64,000 nt of DNA from Paraescarpia echinospica (GCA_020002185.1 CM034541.1:46263793-46327792), one strand, 5' to 3'. Shown: positions 22,317 through 36,063, numbered from the stretch's first letter. Made by a program: numbers and translations. The notes: generated by a model from the letters alone, not told the origin.

Positions 22317-23549
22317 AAAAATGCGTGTATCTGTTGATGATGACCTTGTTCAATCTTCACTCCACAGTTAGACCACCACTTTACAATTGTATGCCAATCA
22401 TTTTGAAGGGGATACAATACGCATAGGTGTATAACATGGCCCAGTGTACATAGACAAAGTAGATAATTATGCAATTATTGTAATTGTACAACGTTTGCGG
22501 AATGGCGCAGTTTTGAACACTCATCACTTGGTGATGACCTTGCTTGACCTTCACTCCACACTTACTGCTTTCAAAATATATATCACATGGTCATGAGTAA
22601 GTAGGTAACGTAGACAGGCTATAAGCCACCATTGTATAATGTTTGCGGGATGGTGCAATTTCGATCATTTATTGCTTGACGGTGACACTGTTTGGTCGCT
22701 GCTCCACACAAACTCCATCAACTGAAACCTCCAAGTGATATTTCATTTTGATAGGAAGACATTGTTCTTTCGCGGTGTATGTAACATGTCCATAAAAATG
22801 AAGTCGATACAAAGTTATCGTAACCTAATAACGTTCGCGGTATTGCAAAAGTTCGGATATTCATCATTTCATGGTGACCTTGTTTGACCTTAGCTCCACA
22901 CTTACTATACAATGTAACAGCTCCATATCGTATCCTGTTTTGACCGATATACAATAAGCTTTCCATAATATATGGCATGGCTATTTTATTATTAATAAAA
23001 GTAGATATGCAACCATTGTGATTATAATACGTTTGCGGAAGCGGCCAAATTCGAAATATTATCATTTGACGGTGACCTTGTTTGCCCTTGGATTCACGCT
23101 AGTTCTACGATAGGCCTCGTTGTGATAGGGATATCTAGGGTTTAAAATTTGGGTTTTTGTATGGGGAGGGGGGCATTTAAGTATGCTCATTATGTAGTGC
23201 CTATCGCTCGCCTATTGAGGAGATATAAACGAATATCATGAAGTTATATTGGTCAGAGCTAATTTGCATATTCATGCGACAAATATGCATATGATTTGTT
23301 TACTGATGTAATCATACCCAGATACCCTGAATACATGCATTTAGATATATAATTTTGATTGTTTGAATGTTTACAATTCGAGATATTCAGAAAAATAGTA
23401 TATATCTTAAAGACGATGCCTGATTTACATATTAATGAGTTTATACAAAAATGCTCAAGGGTGCCTGAGTGGCACCCGTCGGATTATTGACCTAGAAGGT
23501 TAGAAGGTCACAAACATGCAAGAAAACATCGTGCGGACCCTAATGCACG
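22317..23549 (-). repeat. Right inverted-repeat arm
   Basis: Reverse complement of the left arm with many substitutions. Subunit marks (GGTGACCTTGTTTGACC-like) occur near 22340, 22523, 22675, 22866 and 23067. Confidence 0.85.
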
Positions 23550-23612
23550 GTCCACCTTCAAAAGGGCGTTTGACTGCCGGACTAAAACGTTGAAACGGTG
23601 CCAACTCTATTA

Positions 23613-23622
23613 TTTGTGTGTG

Positions 23623-23654
<32 letters not shown>

Positions 23655-23710
23655 TGTGTGTGTGTGTGCGTGCGTTCGTACGTGTGCCTATCCGTGTGAG
23701 CGTGTGTGTT
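23613..23710. repeat. (TG)n / (CGTG)n microsatellite
   Basis: Alternating purine-pyrimidine tract with GTGC blocks. Confidence 0.95.
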
Positions 23711-23832
23711 TCTAGGACCTAGAAGGTGGCATTGTTTACCAACACCCGCAGTGAAGTGTTGCAACACGGCATTGCATACATGTCAATCTGTGAGGATCCA
23801 AATGACTGAGACTTTTTTGCTCTCGCTCCAAA

Positions 23833-23916
23833 CAGAACACACAAGTAACCCGTTATGTCACACAGCATAACAAACAGAACACTCAGGTAACCCGTTATGT
23901 CACACAGCATAACAAA
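23833..23916. repeat. 42-bp tandem duplication
   Basis: Two units beginning CAGAACAC and containing AACCCGTTATGTCACACAGC. They differ at two positions. Confidence 0.9.
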
Positions 23917-24084
23917 CAAGAGACATATAGTAAACATATGTACATTTGTATAGAGAAAATGTGTGTCAACAGTGATTGGGAAATTAAAGTGTGTTCGTGT
24001 GAAGTAGGTTGTAGTTCGTTTTGGCTTTCTTAGACATATGTAGCACAGTCGCGGGTGGCTCATAGGAGTGACTGCCGTAGAGTT

Positions 24085-25440
24085 CAACTTCGTCTTTGCA
24101 CCTCTAACACTAAGAGTCCTGCGGCCCATGGTCTTAATTTGTTTCTTCTTCTGCATACGCACAACGAACACCACTGGCTTGTGTTGTGTCGTGACATGCT
24201 CTCCAGCAATAGCTCTGCAGGCCTTAATCTTCCCTGGCTGCTGCCTCTGAACTATCAGCAGATCCAGTTCCGTCTTGTGTTGTCCGCTTCTGTACGTAAT
24301 CGTATGGCTCTCTCGCTTCTGGAAGGAAGAGTTAACCACTGCTAAGTCATTTCTAGCCATCAATTCCACCATAAATCGACCCTCTCTATTCCTCACACCC
24401 CACCCGTGTCTGCCAACACTCTCCTCTTCACCTGGTTCCGCTACTCCAACATGTGCATTGAAGTCTCCCGCAATACACAACATCACCAACAGATCCACCG
24501 ATCACATGAACCTCTCCAAAGCATCCCTGAACTCCTCTTTCTCTGCCTCCATCCTTCCTGTCTGTGGCCCGTATACAGACACAACACACACCAGCTGTTT
24601 CCTAATCATAAGCCATGTCATCACTATGTGTCCCTTCCATCTATCAACTTGAATCACCGTCTTACTGATCTCTTCTCATAAAATGGTGTCAACTACATTA
24701 CTTCTTCCATCTCCTCCTGTGTGCAGTAGCTTGAATCCATCCATCACCATTCTCGCTGTATCCCTCTTCCATTTTGGTTCCTGTATGCACAGCTCTTCCA
24801 AACGCCTTCTCCCCATCATCTCCCCATCATCTCCACCACCTCAAACGCTTTACCGCTCGTTGAGCCAACATTCAAACTGCCGGCCGGACGATCCCCTTGC
24901 ACTTCGTTGTCTTCTCGCCGCTGCCAAGGCAGACGGCGTGTCGGTTGCCCCAGACGCGGTAGCCCTCTCGTTCATCACTGTTTCTTGTACCATCATATAA
25001 TTTGGGACATCATAGCCACTCAACAGCACTGCCCTGACTGACCTGCTAGTGCAATTTTATGTCAGAGTTTTCCTTCTCCTAGATCACATGCCTACCTTGG
25101 CTAGTGAGCATGATCTGCCCAGTACTATTTGTCCATAGTTGGGAGTTGGAATGGTACAGTATCTTGACGTATCCACACGATGGTGGGCTCTGCACACTGC
25201 ACCTTTAAGGCTCCAACCTGCTCCGAGGTCCCTAGCACATTAGCCTGGGGCCGCAATGTGCCCAGTATACGCATTATTCCACAATGAGATTGGGGGTAGA
25301 GACTTGTCTATAGAGAGGCTATGTACCAGCAGGGGAGAATTACGCACTCGGCTCCCTTTTCACCACAAGGAGCTATCTGGTGGCTGTAGCTGAAAGCGAG
25401 AGTATGAAGCACAAACTACATACTACACACTACACTACGG
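24085..25440 (-). mobile_element. LINE fragment: 5' region and endonuclease only
   Basis: The minus strand reads LNVGSTSGKAFEVVEMMGRR, LCIQEPKWK, VVSVYGPQTGRME, AGDFNAHVG, TYRSGQHKTELDLLI, then HVTTQHKPVVFVVRMQKKK. This is an AP-type endonuclease of a LINE family with TQHKPV in place of SDH. Stops interrupt it near 24683 and 24499, and a short internal deletion precedes LEELCIQE. Homology stops near 24085 with no reverse transcriptase following. Sequence from about 25000 to 25440 is GC-richer and probably the element's 5' UTR. Keeping the 5' end but losing the 3' end is atypical for LINE insertions. Confidence 0.78.
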
Positions 25441-25639
25441 CACTTGGCACATCACCATTCATAAATAGTTTTATATGCATATACCTAAACAATTGCCTTT
25501 TGTTTCCCTTTAAGTTTCATTACTCTATACTACACATGGGAATGTCTGTAAAAGAGTAGACAAAGGAATAAAATTAATATCTTAAACTATTTTTGGCATA
25601 CTGATTCATAAGCTATTCGGATAATGACATTATCCCAAT

Positions 25640-26440
25640 ATATTGCACACTCAAATCCACTGTTCGCTAAGTTAAAACTATTAAAATTGGATGATATATA
25701 CAAACATCAGTTAGGTATTTTTATGCATAAAGCAACAAATAAACAACAAACTCCCAGATAATATGTCATCAATGTTATTGTGAACTGATAATGTACATAA
25801 ACACAAGCCGAGAAACCATAATGCATGTTAAATCCAACAAATAAGAACAAACAAACAAATTCACAACAAATTATTCACGACCAATATTCTGGAATGCACT
25901 ACCTCAAAACTTACAACTAATTGTATCCATCAATCAATTTAAGAAGAAACTCAAAGAGCTGTTATTGTCAAAATATCATTAATTTTTCTTATTTTTTTAA
26001 ATATCGTACGTTATAAATTAAGCATACCATCATTTTATCATGGTATAAATGATTAAGTTTGTATTCATGTTTTACTTGAAAATTTGTTAATTTATTCTTT
26101 ATATATTATTATGTTATAATGAGTGCAATTTAATTAGTAGTCAACCTGTTCTATTTATGTATTGTTAGTAATGTGTGTGTATACATTAACTGCATCTATG
26201 AGATGATTTATTCACTTAATTCCAGAAGAACGTACTGTCCTATGTTTATGTTTTAATTTTATGGAACAAGGAAACTATTGTTAAATTATTATTTCTGGTG
26301 GTCCTCGCTATAAGCCCCTAGGGGTTTCTAGAGGATCTCCACGGTTGCAATATTTGTTTGTTTTTCTGTTTTTATAATGCATTGTACATGTGTTCACTAA
26401 TTTGTACTTGTAACCGAAATAAAGTTCATTTGTAAGCTTG
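25640..26440 (+). mobile_element. LINE 3' end (RT C-terminus and 3' UTR)
   Basis: The conceptual plus-strand translation gives KLKLLKLDDIYKHQLGIFMH and a later FWNALPQNLQ-type block, typical of the C-terminus of CR1/Jockey-group LINE polyproteins. A 3' UTR follows with GGTCCTCGCTATAAGCCCC and an AATAAA at about 26419. It is 5'-truncated and has numerous stops. Confidence 0.65.
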
Positions 26441-26444
26441 CATA

Positions 26445-27163
<719 letters not shown>

Positions 27164-27177
27164 GGGTCATTGGCCAG

Positions 27178-27438
27178 TTGAACGACGCAGAGTATCTCAG
27201 TTGGATCAAGGCCAGGCGTGATCTTTACGTCACCATAGAAGCTTTGCGGTCATTCTGCCATGACCAGATGGACGACTTGCACCACCTGTTAAAGCTCACT
27301 TGTGGGGGGACCTGGCGCAGTGTTCCCTGTTCCATTGGAAACATCACTTACGACAGAAACACTAAGGCCTATTCGATGAACTGCCCCGACAACGGTATAA
27401 ACGCGCTCTCGTTGTTTTATGTCAACGCGTTAAGATGA
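27178..27438 (+). CDS. Coding-like block, unknown Cys-containing protein, truncated by a minisatellite
   Basis: Open from the TC tract to TGA 27436-27438, with no good ATG (frame starts at a TTG). It reads [20 protein letters not shown], then [31 protein letters not shown] and YSMNCPDNG. Composition (W, C, H, D and amphipathic helices) looks like real protein. From about 27393 the frame enters the first unit of the 78-bp array and terminates. The upstream part may be lost behind the microsatellite. I suspect part of a lineage-specific multigene family, but cannot name it. It could be a pseudogene. Confidence 0.35.
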   Translation: MNDAEYLSWIKARRDLYVTIEALRSFCHDQMDDLHHLLKLTCGGTWRSVPCSIGNITYDRNTKAYSMNCPDNGINALSLFYVNALR

Positions 27439-28140
27439 CGAAGCTCTGGTTGTTCGATAAATCGAGGAGTTGGTATAAACGCGCTCTCGTTGTTTTATGT
27501 CAACGCGTTAAGATGACGAAGCTCTGGTTATTTGATAGATCGAGGGGTTGGTATAAACGCGCTCTCGTTGTTTTATGTCAACGCGTTAAGATGACGAAGC
27601 TCTGGTTGTTTGATAGATCGAGGGGTTGGTATAAACGCGCTCTCGTTGTTTTATGACAACGCGTTAAGATGACGAAGCTCTGGTTGTTTGATAGATCGAG
27701 GGGTTGGTATAAACGCGCTCTCGTTGTTTTATGACAACGCGTTAAGATGACGAAGCTCTGGTTGTTTGATAGATCGAGGGGTTGGTATAAACGCGCTCTC
27801 GTTGTTTTATGTCAATGCGTTAAGATGACGAAGCTCTGGTTGTTCGATAGATCGAGGGGATGGTATAAACGCGCTCTCGTTGTTTTATGTCAACGCGTTA
27901 AGATGACGAAGCTCTGGTTGTTCGATAGATCGAGGGGTTGATATAAACGCGTTAAGATGACGAAGCTCTGGTTGTTTGATAAATCGAAGGGTTGGTATAA
28001 ACGCGTTAAGATGACGAAGCTCTGGTTGTTCGATAGATCGAGGGGTTGGTATAAACGCGTTAAGATGACGAAGCTCTGGTTGTTCGATAGATCGAGGGGA
28101 TGGTATAAACGCGCTCTCGTTGTTTTATGTCAACGCGTCA
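27393..28140 (+). repeat. 78-bp / 54-bp minisatellite
   Basis: Unit boundaries (GCGTTAAGATGACGAAG) fall at 27427, 27505, 27583, 27661, 27739, 27817, 27895, 27949, 28003, 28057 and 28135: seven 78-bp intervals and three 54-bp intervals. The short form lacks the 24-bp block GCGCTCTCGTTG...GTCAAC. All lengths are multiples of three. One plus frame reads [20 protein letters not shown] with few stops. Confidence 0.95.
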
Positions 28141-29009
28141 CGATACACGCGTTTACGGCCCAAGAGAACTATTATTTATGCAACGACGCCAAAAATGTTT
28201 GACCCCATGGAGTGCAGAGACCACACCCCGACGTCATAAAAAGGCGTTGCTACCTGCTGTGGGATGGTGGATTGCCGCCGAAACCACCCCTTGAAATGGG
28301 TAATAAAGTAAACAAATCTTCAACAGCACCCTCCCTTGAGGCCCACAAAATGTTGGGGGCTAAACGTATATCTACCACCCCCTTTACCTTAAAATATTTG
28401 GGTCTCGCGCCCTCCCCCTAAGCTACCCATTTCCGACGCCAGTGATATATAGTCACGTATAAACCAATTAGTGTACAGACTGCTCACACCTACACTGAAC
28501 GAGAATTGTGTAGCTACTAAGCTTTTTGCGGCGTGTACGGTGGCGCCATCTGCCATACAACGAAATTCGATTCTGGGCTCGCGGTGTAATATCGACCACC
28601 TATAAGAGCTTGTGGTTGCCCGAAGTAGGGCCGCTGGATTTGTTGACATATAACCCAACTATATGCCTTTGAGCATTATTCTCTAGCGTCGTCTTCAGTA
28701 GTAAGCCGATTGCAAAATGATCGGAATACACTAATTTGAGGATTTACAAGCGTGGACATTATCAGTTATTGGTATTATAAACAGATCGCTTGATAAGTTG
28801 TTTTGAGAGAAACAACACTAAATCAAATGGCACAAAAAGACGCCATCTGCGATGCAAAAGCACACCGTAACAACGGGTTTCACAAATATGTTTTGTCACC
28901 AACAAATATTAAATATGTAATGTTTACTTCCCAGTCATCGATTCATCTTACTAGCTATGTATGTAACGCGAAATCCAAAAATAGTGTGCCGCTTTCGAAT
29001 GAAACTATA
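28141..29009. other. Sequence after the minisatellite; no clear gene
   Basis: The first ~250 bp have a coding-like composition on the plus strand (HAFTAQENYYLCNDAKNV) but with stops. The remainder is featureless. Confidence 0.3.
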
Positions 29010-32000
29010 TTATCTAACATAGGGCTGACGAGATCCCGAATAGGAACGTGTTGTTTTATCGGTTTGTGAGTGTCGCCTAACTCGTACGGTACCAACTGCA
29101 TTCGTGCATTTCAATTCTACTACCTTAGGTGCGAGAATCCAGAAATCGTATCACGCATACGTCAACCATGAAAATAACAGCAACGGATCTGTCCGAGTTC
29201 ATCACAATGACGGTTGACTTGCTTCAAGATAGCCGCCATCTTGTGAACGACGCTGCTGCTAAACAGGGTGCATTGCAGGTCCATCAGGTAACATTTGTTT
29301 GGTATATTGAAAGTACATATTTATTTGGTTTCGTGAGTTGCATAGCATAAAAGCATGTGTATTTTGCATTTTGCACATTCTGTGGCTCAGAGTAATACAT
29401 GGGATATATCTTGGTGAAACACTAGTATGTTTACGTGTGCTGATACATACGACATATATCGTTGTCTACTACTAAAACAATACCAACTGCACTGATTATT
29501 AGCCGCCTTAAGTATTGCAACTCAATGCTAAAGAAGGTTACTGAAATAAACGTAGCTAAAATCCAGCATACATGTGCAAAATTGTCGTGCACGTGTCGTA
29601 CTCAAGGCGCCTCGTTTGTTACTGTAATGTTCATTGTAATTATTATCACAGCATAACCATACCGTGAGGTGCTGCCGTCTGGCGGACAAAATCACGTAAT
29701 AACGCGTTGGATCTGGTCAGTGTAATCGGTGTATTACGCGGTAGTGAATAAAGATGGTGTCCGTTCAAGCCATGTGCTCGACTCTGGCAGTTCGTTCTAA
29801 ACACGACTATACATGACAATCACCACCATTGCCCCTATTTAAACAGACCCTCTGGTTTCGTATTACATTACGAATGGAACTTATAGTTTCCACTTTTGCT
29901 TTCCGAGCTCTTTCTGAACAGCGGCCCCATATTTGACTAATCCCCTGGTCTTTCCAATATGGGCAGGCAGTTCAAATAATCGACCTCCCGTCAACAGGAA
30001 CGAACTCCACAACACATTAACGTCAACTGAAAATACAGCCATATTCCCCTAAAGAATTGAAGATATATTTATTCAAAATTGCTTTTCCACCCAAATCGTC
30101 GGCGTTACCTGGCTTTTAATAATGACTGCTCGTTCCTCTTTATCGTTTTCTTAACGAATCTAACATGTTGCACCTTTGAGCGCGGGTTCCCGACTATTTA
30201 AGCGCTTCAGATTGTCATCATTATTATTATAATTAAATACATAATTTCGTAATTAATGCCATTCTCGCAAGGCTAATTACGTGCATTTTGTAGTTTGACC
30301 AATCAGTGCCTATTGTTCGTGGATACAACGGAGGTTTTGTCTAGATCCAGAATACTCCAATCGACGTGAGATATGCAACTTTCAATCGAGATGAACGCAC
30401 GGCGTGGCAGCAGGCTCTTTCCGCTGCGGACATCCAGCACAGACAGGTAGTTCTCAAAGTCACCATGACGATCAAGTTACAAACTACATACAATGAGAAA
30501 TAGCGGCAGGTTAGCAGCACAGTGTGAAATCAACTTTTGCAATTGTCAGGTCTAAACATAATGTCATGTAAAATTGTCTTGCAGGAACGTGTGTTTAAGT
30601 TGTGATATAACTGAATGTTGCCAAATATAGTCAGCTCACTGGGTTTAATATTGTAATTATTTACAATGGTGAGCATTTCCTCTCTGGGGCGAAACGCCCT
30701 CCCATCCTATCTACCTATAAGACCTGAAAATAGGAATTTCGAGGTAGACAGGTGAAGCTGCAGATCATCAAGTCTCTCTAGTTATAACAAGGGTGCAACA
30801 GATACAAAACACACATTACCATTTTACTAGCAGAATTACACACTTAAAGGTTCTTATCAATGGGGGACTGTATGCAGTAGCCACGATAAACTAAGAAAAA
30901 TGATGCGAATGTGTCGAACATGGAAATAGTATTGTAGTAGTTGTGTAAATGTATCGGTCGCATGCAAAATATAACAACAATATAAACGTATTTATTAATA
31001 TAAATAAATTTTAATATTTCAAACGTACACCTCACGGCGTTTTGCCACGTAGATGGGCATAATACCCCACGATAAAATAACTAAATATATTTTCAAAAAC
31101 AAGAACGGTAAAAATGTCAACACAAGGAACGTTCCTAAGAAACCGAACTAGATTATCCATAACACGCAGACGATAATACTTCTAACATTTTCTCTGCATA
31201 TCTCGATAACTAGGCGTTATGCCCCGACTTATTCTACCGCGAAAACTGAACGGTAAAACTACACAAATCTGATATATTATCCACATTAAGCATGGGAACT
31301 ATTCCCTCTCGAACCGAGATTAATTTTCAACGCTTCCTCGAATCGAGAAAATGTCCCAATAAAAATAATCAACCACGCTACGGGTCTGGGTCGTATCGTG
31401 AAAAATCTGAAACTCCGTAACAAATGTTAACGTTACCGCTAAAAATCTCCAAGAGGCAGACTACCCTCTCGAATCGCGGTACATATCTAGCACTAGATTG
31501 TCGAACCGGAAGAAAAAAACCAATGCTACACACCGTCGAATTGCGAAAAAAAATCGCCGAAATCCGCAACCAAAAAACAAAACAATCACACCAAGGGCCT
31601 GAAACGCATGTTATAATTTATCTTTCCCAACGACATAATATTATAGCGAATGAAACTGAAACTAAATTAGTTCACAACCGACACCAGGTGACAGCACAAT
31701 AATGATGTCGGTGTCGTCTGCTTAATTATCAAGTTTCACTTGTGGCAATATTGTATAATTTCGTCGATAAGGTGTGACTATGTAAGTAATTAAGGTAGCA
31801 CATACAAAATGCGTTAGGTGATGTGAATTGAACGTTTTAACATCAGTTATACAACATTTCATTAATCTAGTTTAAGAGAATTTGTTTAGATTCCCGCTGG
31901 AATCGTGTTGCCTGTTCTGTTTGACTGCTGTCATGTTACAAATAACAAACGTGACTTTCCCGCTTTAGATCAGCAATTAACGCACCTAAGAATGTAGGTA

Positions 32001-32193
32001 TTCGTGGTTACAACACATGTGTGGGTTTTATGAGAACAAACGTCTAAAAATACCAAAAAAAATTAAGTGTTAAAAATAGTTCAGCAATTATACAAAAATC
32101 AACTTTATATACTATGAAATGCCCAAGTACACAGAAAAAAAACAGTATTACAGATTACCCATTGTCATGCGTCAGTGAAGAATCGAATTATTA
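29010..32193 (+). repeat. 3.18-kb tandem duplication, copy 1
   Basis: Begins TTATCTAACATAGGGCTGAC at 29010. The same sequence recurs at 32194, and homology runs to the junction. Copies differ by scattered substitutions and small indels. Confidence 0.95.
29486..30240 (+). mobile_element. L2/CR1-like LINE 3' end (in copy 1)
   Basis: The plus strand reads ALIISRLKYCNSMLKKV, then NVAKIQHTCAKL, matching the ISRLDYCNSLL block near the C-terminus of L2/CR1 reverse transcriptases. Further 3' it becomes unreadable and ends with GAGCGCGGG...TTTAAGCGCTTC followed by an (ATT)n tail near 30218-30232. Confidence 0.65.
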
Positions 32194-35100
32194 TTATCTA
32201 ACATAGGGCTGACGAGATCCCGAAGAGGATCGTGTTGTTTTATCGGTTTGTGAGTGTCGCCTAACTCGTACGATGCCAATTGCATTCGTGCATTTCATTT
32301 CTACTATCTTAGGTGCGAGAATCCAGAAATCGTATCATGCATACGTCAACCATGAAAATAACAGCAACGGATCAGTCTGAGTTCATCAAAATGACGGTTG
32401 ACTTGCTTCAAGATAGCCGCCATCTTGTGAACGACACTATTGTTAACAGGGTGTATTGCAGGTCCATCAGGTAACATTTGTTTGGTATATTGAATTTACA
32501 TATTTATTTGGTTTCGTGAGTTGCATAGCATAAAAGCATGTGTATTTTGCACTTTGCACATTCTGTGGCTCAGAGTAATACATGGGATATATCTTGGTGA
32601 AACACTAGTATGTTTACGTGTGCTGATACATACGACATATATCGTTGTCTACTACTAAAACAATACCAACTGCACTGATTATTAGCCGCCTTAATTATTG
32701 CAACTCAATGCTAAAGAAGGTTGCTGAAATAAACGTAGCTAAAATCCAGCATACATGTGCAAAATTGTGGTGCACGTGTCGTACTCAAGGCGCCTCGTTT
32801 GTTACTGTAATGTTCATTGTAATTATTATCACAGCATAACCATACCGTGAGGTGCTGCCGTCTGGCGGACAAAATCACGTAGTAACGCGTTGGATCTGGT
32901 CAGTGTAATCGGTGTATTATGCGGTAGTGAATAAAGATGGTGTCCGTTCAAACCATGTGCTCGACTCTGGCAGTTCGTTCTAAACACGACTAAACATGAC
33001 AATCACCACCACTGCCCCTATTTAAACAGACACTCTGGTTTCGTATTACATTACGAATGAAACTTATAGTTTCCACTTTTGCTTTCCGAGCTCTTTCTGA
33101 ACAGCGGCCCCATATTTGACTAATCTCCTGGTCTTTCCAATATGGGCAGGCAGCTCAAATAATCGACCTCCCGTCAACAGGAACGAACTCCACAACACAT
33201 TAACGTCAACTGAAAATACAGCCATATTCCCCTAAAGAATTGAAGACATATTTATTCAAAATTACTTTTCCACCCAAATCGTCGTCGTTACCTGGCTTTT
33301 AATAATGACTGCTCGTTCCACTTTATCGTTTTCTTAACGAATCTAACATGTTGCACTTTTGAGCGCGGGTTCCCGACTATTTAAGCGCTTCAGATTGTCA
33401 TCATTATTATTATAATTAAATACATAATTTCGTAATTAATGCCATTCTCGCAAGGCTAATTACGTGCATTTTGTAGTTTGACCAATCAGTGCCTATTGTT
33501 CGTGGATACAACGGAGGTTTTGTCTAGATCCAGAATACTCCAATCGACGTGAGAGATGCAACTTTCATTCGAGATGAACGCACGGCGTGGCAGCAGGCTC
33601 TTTCCGCTGCGGACATCCAGCACAGACAGGTAGTTCTCAAAGTCACCATGACGATCAAGTTACAAACTACATACAATGAGAAATAGCGGCAGGTTAGCAG
33701 CACAGTGTGAAATCAACTTTTGCAATTGTCAGGTCTAAACATAATGTCATGTAAAATTGTCTTGCAGGAACGTGTGTTTAAGTTGTAATATAACTGAATG
33801 TTGCCAAATATAGTCAGCTCACTGGGTTTAATATTGTAATTATTTACAATGGTGAGCATTTCCTCTCTGGGGCGAAACGCCCTCCCATCCTATTTACCTA
33901 TAAGACCTGAAAATAGGAATTTCGAGGTAGACAGGTGAAGCTGCAGATCATCAAGCCTCTCTAGTTATAACAAGGGTGCAACAGATACAAAACACACATT
34001 ACCATTTTACTAGCAGAATTACACACTTAAAGGTTCTTATCAATGGGGGACTGTATGCAGTAGCCATGATAAACTAAGAAAAATGATGCGAATGTGTCGA
34101 ACATGGAAATAGTATTGTAGTAGTTGTGTAAATGTATCGGTCGCATACAAAATATAACAACAATATAAACGTATTTATTAATATAAATAAATTTTGATAT
34201 TTCAAACGTCCACCTCACGGCGTTTTGCCACGTAGATGGGCATAATACCCCACGATAAAATAACTAAATATATTTTCAAAAACAAGAACGGTAAAAATGT
34301 CAACACAAGGAACGTTCCTAAGAAACCGAACTAGATTATCCATAACACGCAGACGATAATACTTCTAATATTTTCTCTGCATATCCCGATAACTAGGCGT
34401 TATGCCCCGACTTATTCTACCGCGAAAACTGCACGGTAAAACTACACAAAATCTGATATATTATCCACATTAAGCATGGGAACTATTCCAACATTCCCCC
34501 TCTCGAACCGAGATTAATTTTCAACGCTTCCTCGAATCGAGAAAATGTCCCAATAAAAATAATCAACCACGCTACGGGTCTGGGTCGTATCGTGAAAAAT
34601 TTGAAACTCCGTAACAAATGTTAACGTTACCGCTAAAAATCTCCAAGAGGTAGACTACCCTCTCGAATCGCGGTACATATCTAGCACTACATTGTCGAAC
34701 CGCAAAAAAATACAATGCTACACACCGTCGAATTGCGAAAAAAAATCGCCGAAATCCGCAACCAAAAAACAAAACAATCACACCAAGGGCCTGAAACGCA
34801 TGTTATAATTTATCTTTCCCAACGACATAATAGTATAGCGAATGAAACTGAAACTAAATTAGTTCACAACCGACACCAGGTGACAGCACAATAATGATGT
34901 CGGTGTCGTCTGCTTAATTATCAAGTTTCACTTGTGGCAATATTGTATAATTTTGTCGATAAGGTGTGACTATGTAAGTAAATAAGCGAGCACATACAAA
35001 ATGTATTAGGTGGTGTGAATTGAACGTTTTAACCTCAGTTATACAACATTTCATTAATTTAGTTTAAGAGAATGTTTTTAGATTCCCGCTGGAATCGTGT

Positions 35101-35380
35101 TGCCTGTTCTGTTTGACTGCTGTCATGTTACAAATAACAAATGTGACTTTCCCGCTTTAGATCAGCAATTAACGCACCTAAGAATGTAGGTATTTGTGGT
35201 TACAACAAATGTGTGGGTTTTATGAGAACAAACGTCTAAAAATACAAAAAAACTGTAAGTGTTAAAAATAGTTCAGCAATTATACAAAAATCAACTTTAT
35301 ATACTATGAAATGCCCAAGTACACAGAAAAAACAGTATTACAGATTACCCATTGTCATGCGTCAGTGAAGAATGGAATTA
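32194..35380 (+). repeat. 3.18-kb tandem duplication, copy 2
   Basis: Second copy, ending at about 35380 where the sequences diverge after GTCAGTGAAGAAT. No intact gene is recognisable in either copy. Confidence 0.95.
32669..33425 (+). mobile_element. L2/CR1-like LINE 3' end (in copy 2)
   Basis: Duplicate of 29486-30240, slightly closer to the family pattern (SRLNYCNSMLKKVAEINV). Confidence 0.65.
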
Positions 35381-36063
35381 TTGTTTCAAAGAAAGAGTGT
35401 TGGCTGGCTCCAATAGAAATGTGTGCCCAACAACCCGTGTAACCAGCCTAAGTGTAGACCCTACATTTAAATTTTTAGTACTGTTGTCTTTAAATTCCCG
35501 TCAAAACTGAAACGGAATCCTTCCATTCGCTACATGTTATCGTAGATTTTACACGCCTCCTGTTCGACTAGCTATTAAACATGTCAAACGTTTTATGTGA
35601 AGCCACGAAATTAATGTAATGACAAAAAGTGTCGGTCGCGTCCTGACACTCGACGACCCGAGTTGACGCGGGAATGTCTCCCTTCAGGTTAGCGGTAGAA
35701 ACAACGTATGTAGACGACAGACGGACACTCGACAGAACGTGTCGAGGCTGGGTTGTTCTGCTGTCGTTTATTCCAAGTTGGATATCTCGCTATGTGGACG
35801 TGGTCGCGGCAATGTTTCTAAAATCTGCCTGTTATATATATGGTCGATGAAATGTTACGTACTTTATTTAGTGTGTTGGGCACGTTTTGTCTTTCTCAAG
35901 GTAAGTCCTGACTCGTGCTGGTAATAATGTATTGGTATTAAATGCAGACTGTCTACGTTCGGAGACCATTAACCAGTAGGGCCCAATAACGGTAGTAACG
36001 ATGTAGAAAGGTGATTTCTGGACACATCGACGTGCATGTTGACAGTTTGTTTCATGTTCACAG
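35381..36063 (+). other. Upstream region of the LRR gene; possible first exon
   Basis: A candidate signal-peptide exon runs from ATG 35852 to 35900 (MLRTLFSVLGTFCLSQ) and ends at a strong GTAAGT donor, phase 1. The next LRR exon needs phase 2, so another exon would be required between them. An alternative ATG at 35847 uses another frame. Support is weak. Confidence 0.25.

Larger units (their letters stand above)
19903..23549. mobile_element. 3.65-kb element with about 1.25-kb terminal inverted repeats
   Basis: The left arm starts CGTGCATTTGGGTCCGCAC. The reverse complement of the right end starts CGTGCATTAGGGTCCGCAC, and homology continues inward for more than 1.2 kb. Each arm contains about five degenerate copies of a roughly 190-bp subunit marked by GTCAAACAAGGTCACCGTC. 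The centre (about 1.1 kb) carries open-frame remnants. Structure suggests a foldback-type or other long-TIR DNA transposon. A target-site duplication could not be confirmed by eye. Confidence 0.85.
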
